Below are positions 58,093 through 64,000 of a stretch of 64,000 nucleotides of DNA, one piece after another. Under the pieces are notes generated by a model. That model saw nothing but the letters and a program-made list of their open reading frames with translations, searched no databases and had not been told where the DNA came from. The stretch's first letter is position 1, and every line of letters starts with the position of its first letter. This DNA comes from Cellulomonas palmilytica. GTDB taxonomy: Bacteria; Actinomycetota; Actinomycetes; Actinomycetales; Cellulomonadaceae. The position numbers and the translations under genes are program-made. The DNA lies in the NCBI RefSeq assembly GCF_021590045.1, contig NZ_CP062221.1, positions 2,170,001 through 2,234,000 of the forward strand. Reading direction: 5' to 3'.

Positions 58093-59028
58093 ATGCTGGA
58101 CCCCAGCGAGATCTACGAGGTCGACCCGGCGGTCGCGGCCGAGGTCCGCGCCCGGTCCCTGGCGCAGGGATCCGGTCCCGTGCTCGTGCACGCGGTGCGC
58201 GGGTTCGTCGACGCGGGCGCCACCGGCCAGCTCGCGGTCGAGCACCTCATCGAGGAGCTGCCGCACGCGCGCCTCGCGACGTTCGACACCGACCAGCTCG
58301 TCGACTACCGCTCGCGCCGCCCCACGATGACGTTCGACGCGAGCGCCTGGACGAGCTATGCCGAGCCCGAGCTGGCCGTCGACCTGGTGCGGGACGCCGA
58401 GGGCGTGCCGTTCCTGCTCCTGCACGGCCACGAGCCGGATGTCCAGTGGGAGCGGTACGTCGCCGCGGTCCGTCAGCTCGTCGAGCGGTTCGACGTCCCG
58501 CTGACCATCGGGCTGCACGGCATCCCGATGGGCCTGCCGCACACGCGCCCCGTGTCGCTCACGGCGCACGCGACGCGTGACGAGCTCGTCGCGGACCACC
58601 CGTCGTGGTTCGGCACCGTGCAGGTCCCGGCGAGCGCGGGCGCGCTGCTCGAGTACCGGCTCGGGGAGGCGGGGCACGACGCGATGGGGTTCGCGGTGCA
58701 CGTGCCGCACTACCTCGCGCAGTCGCAGTACCCGCAGGCGACGATCGCGGGGCTGCGCGCCGTCGAGCGCGCGACCGGGCTCGACCTGCGCACCGGCGAG
58801 CTGGAGGGCGCGGCGACCGACGCGACGCTCGAGATCGAGCGGCAGGTCGAGCAGTCCGACGAGGTGCGCCAGCTCGTGTCCGCGCTCGAGGAGCAGTACG
58901 ACGCGTTCAGCCGCAGCGCCGGCCGCACGAGCCTGCTCGCGCAGGCGACCGACATCCCGACGGCCGAGGAGCTGGGCGCCGAGTTCGAGCGGTTCCTCGC
59001 GCAGCAGGGCGACGGTTCGACCGACTGA
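58093..59028 (+). CDS. PAC2-family protein
   Basis: 311 residues of the PAC2 (proteasome-assembly-chaperone-like) family common in actinobacteria. Segments include PVLVHAVRGFVDAGATGQLA, ATFDTDQLVDYRSRRP, GIPMGLPHTRPVSLTAHAT and VPHYLAQSQYPQAT. Despite the name, a role in bacterial proteasome assembly has not been shown. The C-terminal 60 residues are helical and acidic. ATG at 58093 with AGGAG upstream. Confidence 0.88.
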   Translation: MLDPSEIYEVDPAVAAEVRARSLAQGSGPVLVHAVRGFVDAGATGQLAVEHLIEELPHARLATFDTDQLVDYRSRRPTMTFDASAWTSYAEPELAVDLVRDAEGVPFLLLHGHEPDVQWERYVAAVRQLVERFDVPLTIGLHGIPMGLPHTRPVSLTAHATRDELVADHPSWFGTVQVPASAGALLEYRLGEAGHDAMGFAVHVPHYLAQSQYPQATIAGLRAVERATGLDLRTGELEGAATDATLEIERQVEQSDEVRQLVSALEEQYDAFSRSAGRTSLLAQATDIPTAEELGAEFERFLAQQGDGSTD

Positions 59029-59383
59029 CGCCGCCCCCGGGCCGTGCCGGCACCCCGTCGGCACGTGTGCCGGCTCCGTCCGGCACCGCCGCGGTCACCC
59101 GTTAGGCCCAGCACGGCGCGGGTGTTTACCCAATCGTTGTCGAATCGGGGCGAACGAGCCGCGTGAGCCGTGGCGCAGCGCACACCCCCGATGCAAGGAT
59201 CGCACCGTTGCAGTGGCGTGATCGCTTGACCGGTGCCCTCGCTCCCCGGGGTCTCCCCGGCTCGGGAGCGGGTGTCCCACCAGCCGCGAGGCTGGCCCAC
59301 CCGGTGCAGGACGTGAGGCATTGCGGCACGCGCGCGGAGCAGGTCCGCACGCGTCACCGAGTGGAACGACAAGGAAGCAAGAC
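59029..59383 (+). other. Long leader/promoter region of the cold-shock gene
   Basis: 355 nt without a supported gene. The stretch 59119-59160 (GTGTTTACCCAATCG and onward) is much richer in A and T than its surroundings and probably holds the csp promoter. That would leave a leader of over 200 nt, in keeping with the long structured leaders of cold-shock mRNAs; no specific promoter could be fixed. Confidence 0.35.
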
Positions 59384-59587
59384 ATGGCACAGGGTGCTGT
59401 CAAGTGGTTCAACGCTGAGAAGGGCTACGGGTTCATCGCCCAGGACGGCGGCGGCGCCGACGTCTTCGTCCACTACTCCGCGATCCAGTCCCAGGGCTAC
59501 CGCTCCCTCGAGGAGGGTCAGCGCGTCGAGTTCGAGATCACGCAGGGCCAGAAGGGCCCGCAGGCCGAGCAGGTCCGCCCGCTCTGA
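59384..59587 (+). CDS. Cold-shock protein, CspA family
   Basis: 67 residues, a single cold-shock domain binding single-stranded nucleic acid. RNP1 is KGYGFI and RNP2 VFVHYSAI; the start [17 protein letters not shown] is diagnostic. AAGGAAG precedes the ATG. The long upstream leader suggests post-transcriptional control. A strong terminator follows. Confidence 0.97.
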   Translation: MAQGAVKWFNAEKGYGFIAQDGGGADVFVHYSAIQSQGYRSLEEGQRVEFEITQGQKGPQAEQVRPL

Positions 59588-59620
59588 GTCCTGCCCGCGC
59601 CGTCGGCGCGCGCACGGTCC

Positions 59621-59654
59621 ACGAAGGGGTCGCCCATGCGGGCGGCCCCTTCGT
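59621..59654 (+). terminator. Terminator of the cold-shock gene
   Basis: ACGAAGGGG pairs with CCCCTTCGT and the inner CGCCC with GGGCG around loop ATGC; one T-G pair joins them into a 15-bp stem, 33 nt after the stop. Confidence 0.88.
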
Positions 59655-59696
59655 CGTCCCCGCTCTTCGTCGTCCCCGCTCTTCGTCGTCCCCGCT
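59649..59696. repeat. Three exact 16-bp tandem repeats
   Basis: CTTCGTCGTCCCCGCT three times (59649, 59665, 59681). The first copy overlaps the right arm of the csp terminator, so the array may have grown from it by slippage. Confidence 0.88.
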
Positions 59697-59737
59697 CGTC
59701 GTCCGGCGGGACCTGACGGGCGACGGCTCGGCCGCGC

Positions 59738-60658
59738 TCAGGCTGCCGCCGGCGGGTCCGGCGGGGGGTCGCGCAGGACCGGCGCGGCGCCGACGAGCGC
59801 GCGCAGCTCGTCGCCGCGCAGCAGCCGCGCCGGGGCGGGCAGGCTCCGCACCGCCCGCGCCAGGCCGGCGACCGCCAACAGGTCCGGGTCGTCGCTGGCC
59901 GCGAGCACGACGTTGCCGTACCCGCGACCGCGCAGCAGCGCGGGCTCGGCGATCGCGACGACGTCGGCGAACACCTCGGCGAGCGTCGCCGCCTCGCTGC
60001 GCGCCCGGGCCAGCGCGGCGCCGTCGGCGCAGTTCACGAGATAGGCGCCGCCGGGACGCAGCACCCGGGCGACGTCGCGCACCATCTCCAGCGTCGTGAC
60101 GTGCGCGGGTGTGGTGTCGCCCGCGAACACGTCGCGCACGACGACGTCGGCGGACGCGTCCGCCAGCTGCGCGAGCTGGGCGCGCGCGTCGCCCGCGCGG
60201 ATGCGCAGCGCAGGGGAGCGCGGCAGCCCGAACCACGTGCGCACGAGCTCCGGCAGGCGGGCGTCGAGCTCGACCGCGACCTGGCGCGACCCGGGCCGCG
60301 TCCAGTCGATCGCGCGCGCGAGCGCACAGCCCGCGGCGCCGAGGTGCACGACGTCCAGGGGGTCGCCGGGCCGCAGCGCGTCGACGACGAGGGCCATCTG
60401 CTGCATGTACTCGAACGCGAGCACCCCGGGGTCGTCCAGGTCGACGTAGGAGCTCGGCACGCCGTTGACGAGCAGCGTCGCCCCCGCGGCGTGGTCCGGG
60501 TCCGGGACGACCTCCACCGTGCCCGTGGGGACCTCGACCGGCCCGACGGGCCAGGTCTCGCGCAGCGCGCGCGATCCTGCGCGCCCCCGGCCGCGACCGG
60601 GCAGGGCGCCGGGTGTGGGTGGTCGGTGGGAGCCTGGGCGTCGTGCGCGGTCGGGCAT
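59738..60658 (-). CDS. Spermidine-synthase-like SAM-binding protein
   Basis: 306 residues with a spermidine-synthase/methyltransferase fold: VVHLGAAGCALARAIDWTRPG as nucleotide site, VAVELDARLPELVRTWF as motif II, VVRDVFAGDTTP as motif IV and ARVLRPGGAYLVNCADG after it. True SpeE has conserved acidic residues for the diamine that are not clear here, so polyamine synthesis is doubtful; an uncharacterised methyl- or aminopropyltransferase is the safer reading. ATG at 60658, seven bases after TAGAGT. Divergent from the SOS-controlled HEPN-dinB operon. Confidence 0.82.
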   Translation of the reverse strand: MPDRARRPGSHRPPTPGALPGRGRGRAGSRALRETWPVGPVEVPTGTVEVVPDPDHAAGATLLVNGVPSSYVDLDDPGVLAFEYMQQMALVVDALRPGDPLDVVHLGAAGCALARAIDWTRPGSRQVAVELDARLPELVRTWFGLPRSPALRIRAGDARAQLAQLADASADVVVRDVFAGDTTPAHVTTLEMVRDVARVLRPGGAYLVNCADGAALARARSEAATLAEVFADVVAIAEPALLRGRGYGNVVLAASDDPDLLAVAGLARAVRSLPAPARLLRGDELRALVGAAPVLRDPPPDPPAAA

Positions 60659-60665
60659 GCTGCCG

Positions 60666-60671
60666 ACTCTA
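60666..60671 (-). promoter_or_regulatory. -10 element TAGAGT of the spermidine-synthase-like gene
   Basis: TAGAGT on the minus strand, 7 nt before the ATG. Leaderless configuration. Confidence 0.5.
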
Positions 60672-60728
60672 GGCGGACCGCGGCCGGCGCTCGCGTACGC
60701 GTCCGACGTCGGTGGCGGAGCGGCGGGG

Positions 60729-60758
60729 TTGACGACGATCGAACAGACGTTCGATACT
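60729..60758 (+). promoter_or_regulatory. Promoter of the HEPN-dinB operon
   Basis: TTGACG (60729-60734), 18 nt, GATACT (60753-60758). The perfect LexA box fills the spacer, so LexA binding would exclude RNA polymerase. Confidence 0.75.
60739..60754. promoter_or_regulatory. Perfect SOS box upstream of HEPN-dinB
   Basis: TCGAAC-AGAC-GTTCGA, 12 of 12 fixed positions of the LexA consensus. Confidence 0.94.
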
Positions 60759-60792
60759 GGTGGTACGGCGACGAGAGGATGAGGTGGTGGGC

Positions 60793-61230
60793 ATGGCGGT
60801 GATGCACAGCGGTCGCGCTCAGGAGCTGCTGGCGCGCGCCGACGCCGAGCTGCTCGCCGCCCAGTACTCGTCCGAGCCGTGGGAGCGGTTCGGGCACGCG
60901 CACCTTGCCGGCCTGCGGGCCGGTGCGGCCGTCGTCGCCCGCCGCGGCACGCCGTCGGGGCGCGGGGCGCCGCGGACGGTGTGGGGGATGCTGACCCGCG
61001 TCGCCCCGGAGCTCGCGTCGCTGGCGCAGTTCTTCGCCGACGGCGCGGCGCTGCGCTCGGCCGTCGACGCGGGACGGTTCGACCTGGTGGACGACGACCG
61101 CGCGGAGCGCACGCTGGTCGCCGCGGAGGACCTCGTGGACGCCGCGCGCGAGCTCGTGCTCGCCGAGGACGCGGAGGTCGACGTCGAGCGCCGGTCCGGT
61201 CCCCGCATGCTCGCCGTGCGGGCGTCATGA
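60793..61230 (+). CDS. SAV_6107-type HEPN protein
   Basis: 145 residues, all helical. The N-terminal half (AQELLARADAELLAA, RFGHAHLAGLRAGAAVV) matches the SAV_6107 HEPN family often found before dinB in actinobacteria. HEPN domains bind nucleotides or act as RNases; an R-x4-H (R32 to H37) is visible, but whether it is the catalytic motif is unclear. The ATG at 60793 is preferred; GTGs at 60784 and 60787 are alternatives. The stop overlaps the dinB start (ATGA), so both are SOS-induced together. Confidence 0.82.
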   Translation: MAVMHSGRAQELLARADAELLAAQYSSEPWERFGHAHLAGLRAGAAVVARRGTPSGRGAPRTVWGMLTRVAPELASLAQFFADGAALRSAVDAGRFDLVDDDRAERTLVAAEDLVDAARELVLAEDAEVDVERRSGPRMLAVRAS

Positions 61231-62510
61231 GCCGCGGCCCGCGCGCGGCGCACGTCCGGCGCGACTGGGGGTCGAGCGAGGACGGCTGCTCGATCCTGCA
61301 CGTCGACATGGACGCGTTCTTCGCGTCCGTCGAGCTCGCCCGGCGGCCCCAGCTGCGCGGCCGTCCGGTGATCGTGGGCGGTGCCGCGCGCGGCGTGGTG
61401 CTCGCCGCGACGTACGAGGCGCGTGCGTACGGGGTCCACTCGGCGATGCCGATGACGTCCGCGCTGCGGCTGTGCCCGAACGCGATCGTGGTGCCGCCCG
61501 ACCACCGCGCCTACCACGAGGTGTCGCTCGGCGTGATGGAGGTGCTGTCGGACGTCACGGCACTCGTCGAGCAGGTGAGCGTCGACGAGGCGTTCCTCGA
61601 CGTCGGTGGCGCCCGGCGTCGCCTCGGGCCGCCGACCCAGATCGCGGCGGCCATCCGTCAGACGGTGCAGCGGCGCTACGGCATCACGTGCTCGGTGGGG
61701 ATCGCCGCGACCAAGTTCGTCGCGAAGCTCGCCTCCGGCCACGCCAAGCCCGACGGCGTCCTGCTCGTGCCGAAGGCGGCGACTGTCGACTTCCTGCGCG
61801 AGCTGCCGGTCGGGGCGCTGTGGGGGGTCGGCGAGCGCACCGAGGCGGCCCTCGCGCGGTGGGGGATCACGACGGTCGCCGAGCTCGCGGACTGCGACGT
61901 CGCGACCGTGCAGCGCGCGATCGGCAAGGTCGCGGGCGCGCACCTGCACGATCTCGCGTGGGGCCGGGACCCCCGCCCCGTCCAGCCAGGCCGGGAGGAG
62001 AAGTCGATCGGCTCGGAGGAGACGTTCGTCACGGACGAGCACGACCTCGGCGTCGTGCAGTCCAAGGCGCTCGAGCTCGCGGACCGGTGCGCGCGGCGCC
62101 TGCGCCAGCGCTCGCTCGTCGCGCGGACCGTGACGGTGAAGGTGCGCACGTCGGACTTCCGCACGCTCACCCGCTCGCGCACGCTCGCGACCCCCACGGA
62201 CGTGGGCCGGGAGATCTACCTGGCCGCGCGCACGCTCCTGGCGGGCGTCGACCTGCGAGGACTGCCGGTGCGGCTCGTGGGTGTCCGGGTCGAGTCGTTG
62301 TCCCCGGCGGCCGAGGCGGTGCTCCAGCCGACTCTCGACGACGTCGCGGGGGAGGGTGCGGGGCCCGGCGAGGCGAGGCGCGACGCGGAGCGGGCGATGG
62401 ACGTGGTGCGGGAGCGCTTCGGCTCGCTCGCGATCCGCTCGGCAGCCGCGCTCGACGCGCCGTCGCCGGATCGCTCGACTACCACCTTCCAGGTGGCGGA
62501 TCTATCCTGA
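61227..62510 (+). CDS. dinB: DNA polymerase IV (Y family)
   Basis: 427 residues. Error-prone translesion polymerase. Palm motifs LHVDMDAFFASVE and VSVDEAFLDVG carry the catalytic acids; fingers motif ATYEARAYGVHSAMP; a helix-hairpin-helix near LRELPVGALWGVGERT; then the little-finger domain with SIGSEETFVTD. No clear beta-clamp-binding peptide of the QLxLF type is visible at the C terminus, which ends TTTFQVADLS. Coupled to the HEPN gene under a perfect SOS box. Confidence 0.95.
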   Translation: MSRGPRAAHVRRDWGSSEDGCSILHVDMDAFFASVELARRPQLRGRPVIVGGAARGVVLAATYEARAYGVHSAMPMTSALRLCPNAIVVPPDHRAYHEVSLGVMEVLSDVTALVEQVSVDEAFLDVGGARRRLGPPTQIAAAIRQTVQRRYGITCSVGIAATKFVAKLASGHAKPDGVLLVPKAATVDFLRELPVGALWGVGERTEAALARWGITTVAELADCDVATVQRAIGKVAGAHLHDLAWGRDPRPVQPGREEKSIGSEETFVTDEHDLGVVQSKALELADRCARRLRQRSLVARTVTVKVRTSDFRTLTRSRTLATPTDVGREIYLAARTLLAGVDLRGLPVRLVGVRVESLSPAAEAVLQPTLDDVAGEGAGPGEARRDAERAMDVVRERFGSLAIRSAAALDAPSPDRSTTTFQVADLS

Positions 62511-62549
62511 ACCCGACACGTTCGTCGACACAGACCATCGGGGGTCGGG

Positions 62550-62960
62550 ATGCCTCTCTCTGAGTACGAGCAGCGCGTCCTGGAGCAGATGGAGCGCCAG
62601 CTCGCGTCCGACGACCCGCGCCTGGCGAACACGCTCACCCAGCGCGGTCGACGGGCCGTGGGGCGCTACGTCGTCGCCGGGATCGGCGCGGCCCTCGGGC
62701 TGCTGCTGCTCGTCATCGGGGCTGCCGGGAGCCTGCCGCTCCTCGGCGTGCTCGGGTTCATCGTCATGTTCGCCGCGGTCGCGTACGCGTTCGCGCGCCC
62801 GCACCGCCCGTCCGGGCCGACCGGGGTCGTCACCGACGACGGCTCCGTGCGCAAGGCATCGGGCCGCAAGCCCTCGCCGAGGCGTCCGAAGGGGCAGGGC
62901 TTCATGGCCCGCATGGAGGAGCGCTGGGACCGTCGTCGCGGCGAGCACGGCGGCGTCTGA
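62550..62960 (+). CDS. DUF3040 membrane protein
   Basis: 136 residues: MPLSEYEQRVLEQMERQL start, two membrane helices (about 39-58 and 61-82), then a basic cytoplasmic tail (RKPSPRRPKGQGF). DUF3040 proteins are found between dinB and the mraZ division cluster in many actinobacteria; function unknown. TATCCT at about 62504 may be its -10 element, inside the dinB 3' end. Confidence 0.9.
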   Translation: MPLSEYEQRVLEQMERQLASDDPRLANTLTQRGRRAVGRYVVAGIGAALGLLLLVIGAAGSLPLLGVLGFIVMFAAVAYAFARPHRPSGPTGVVTDDGSVRKASGRKPSPRRPKGQGFMARMEERWDRRRGEHGGV

Positions 62961-63042
62961 CCGGACCGTTCCCCGCCGCCGACCCCCGGGGTCGGCCCCC
63001 GCCAGGCTCGCCCGCCCTCCCCGCGCGTGAGCTCTCGAGCAG

Positions 63043-63085
63043 GACGAAGCACCTGCACCCGTGACCGGGACGCGGGTGCTTCGTC
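63043..63085. terminator. Terminator between DUF3040 and the transglutaminase-like gene
   Basis: GACGAAGCACC (63043-63053) pairs with GGTGCTTCGTC (63075-63085), 11-bp perfect stem. It lies between converging genes (63093 is the end of the minus-strand gene) and can serve both. Confidence 0.8.
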
Positions 63086-63092
63086 GTGCCGG

Positions 63093-64000
63093 TCAGCGGT
63101 GCGAGCCGGCGTGCGTGTCGGCGGGCTCCACAGGGTGCTGCGCGGTCCGCGCGCGTCGCAGCCGCCGCTCGCGGACCCAGGCCGCGCCCGGCAGGGAACG
63201 CAGCGTGTGCGCGACCGCACCGGAACGTGTGACGCCGGCCGTGCGGACGCCGACCAGCACGCGGTCGACGCAGGCGGCCGCGGCACCCGGGGTGGTGGTG
63301 GGCGGCTGCGGTGCGTAGCGCGCGAGCTCGAGCGCGTGCACGAGCTCGCGGAACGCGGCGACCGCGTCGTCGTCGAGGGGCTGCCCGGCGAGCGCGTCGA
63401 CCTGCCGCTGCACGGACGCCACGGCGGAGCGGGGCGTCGTCGCGGCGGACCACCGGATGCCGAAGCGCGCGAGCGCGCGCCGCAGGCGCGTCCAGGCCTG
63501 CTCGGGCGTCAGGTCGGCGAGCACCCGCGCCCGTCGTCGCGTCGTGAGGACGACGACCAGGGCCGCGAGCAGGAGCACGACGGAGACGGTCACGGCCACG
63601 GGCACCCACGTGTCGCCCTGCGTCGTGGTGCTCGTGCTCGGGGCGAAGGTCGGCAGCCCGGTCGGGGCGGCGCCCGGCTGGAGCGTGGGCAGGGCCTCCT
63701 GCGTGGGGCCCGTGCCGCCGCCGGAGTTGATGAGGGGGTCGCTCCACGGCGGCGGAGCGCCGGTCTGCACGGCGGGCGTGGGCTCGAACCGCACCCAGCC
63801 GTGCCCCTCGAAGTACAGCTCGGGCCACGCGTGCGACTGCTGGCCGGTGACGACGTACGTCCCGTTGTCGTTCGAGCCGGGCAGGAAGCCGACGCCGACG
63901 CGCGCGGGGATCCCGATCGAGCGGGCCATGACGGTCATCGCGGTCGCGAACTGCACGCAGTAGCCCTGACGCGACTCGAGGAAGTCCCACACCGCGTCGT
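63093..64000 (-). CDS. Transglutaminase-like (TgpA-type) membrane protein, C-terminal part
   Basis: The frame continues past the right edge, so about 302 C-terminal residues are visible. Near the edge is the transglutaminase core: the Cys in GYCVQFATAMTVMARSIGIPAR and the His in QQSHAWPELYFEGHGW. The acid position reads FEPTP, where many family members have Asp. A Thr/Pro/Gly linker (about 85-125) leads to one membrane helix (about 130-150) and a helical cytoplasmic DUF4129-like tail. In actinobacteria such proteins sit beside a MoxR ATPase and a DUF58 protein near the mraZ cluster; those would lie beyond the window. Confidence 0.88.
   Translation of the reverse strand, partial: DAVWDFLESRQGYCVQFATAMTVMARSIGIPARVGVGFLPGSNDNGTYVVTGQQSHAWPELYFEGHGWVRFEPTPAVQTGAPPPWSDPLINSGGGTGPTQEALPTLQPGAAPTGLPTFAPSTSTTTQGDTWVPVAVTVSVVLLLAALVVVLTTRRRARVLADLTPEQAWTRLRRALARFGIRWSAATTPRSAVASVQRQVDALAGQPLDDDAVAAFRELVHALELARYAPQPPTTTPGAAAACVDRVLVGVRTAGVTRSGAVAHTLRSLPGAAWVRERRLRRARTAQHPVEPADTHAGSHR

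Noticed and set aside
59029..59383. Small ORFs in the csp leader
   Set aside because: Short frames here lack ribosome sites and family resemblance; the region is better read as promoter and leader.

Overview
The window is a single high-GC (about three quarters G+C by eye) actinobacterial chromosome segment, densely packed and mostly made of conserved core genes. Gene content and order point to a Cellulomonas-like member of the Micrococcales. Much of the order matches the well-known actinobacterial block seen in Mycobacterium from RNase J (Rv2752c) through ftsK, pgsA, clgR, recA, recX, miaB, miaA, dapF and hflX to lexA, its LysM neighbour and nrdR. No tRNA, rRNA, CRISPR array, insertion sequence or prophage was seen. 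Species assignment is inference.

Layout. 1-9.1 kb: 3' end of RNase J, a GlxA-type regulator, a metallo-beta-lactamase-fold protein, a small zinc-ribbon protein, an EamA exporter, ftsK, and a PAS-GGDEF-EAL protein overlapping ftsK. 9.1-18.2 kb: a CapA-like metallophosphatase, pgsA, pncC, clgR (with an ECF-sigma-type promoter), and the nei-lhr repair pair. 18.3-25.2 kb: DUF3046, a membrane phosphodiesterase-like protein, an MBL protein, recA with an SOS box, recX and rny. 25.3-28.3 kb: the most unusual element, a two-gene cassette coding a small histidine-tailed protein that resembles the MelC1 tyrosinase chaperone and a 922-residue tyrosinase fused to a von Willebrand factor A domain. 28.3-31.7 kb: a gluABCD-type amino-acid ABC transporter. 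31.9-38.5 kb: miaB, three YbjN paralogues, an extradiol-dioxygenase-like protein, miaA, dapF and a thioredoxin-like protein. 38.4-45.7 kb: an MFS exporter, an RsmC-like methyltransferase, hflX, a DinG-type helicase and ldh. 45.7-50.9 kb: lexA with a small overlapping ORF, a divergent DivS/ChiZ-like LysM protein, nrdR, an S9 peptidase and DUF5302. 50.9-57.9 kb: serA, helD and a PP2C / histidine kinase / response regulator operon. 58-64 kb: PAC2 protein, cold-shock protein, a spermidine-synthase-like protein, an SOS-controlled HEPN-dinB operon, DUF3040, and the C-terminal part of a transglutaminase-like membrane protein.

Three regulatory themes run through the window. First, an SOS circuit: LexA is encoded here together with near-perfect or perfect TCGAAC-N4-GTTCGA boxes before recA-recX, in the lexA/LysM divergent region and before HEPN-dinB. 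Second, many start codons lie 6-8 nt after a TAnnnT hexamer without a Shine-Dalgarno sequence, the pattern expected for leaderless mRNAs. Third, tight translational coupling (ATGA/GTGA/TGATG overlaps) joins ftsK to the c-di-GMP protein, the chaperone-like gene to the tyrosinase, gluC to gluD, miaA to its neighbours, lexA to a small ORF, and the PP2C-kinase-regulator set.
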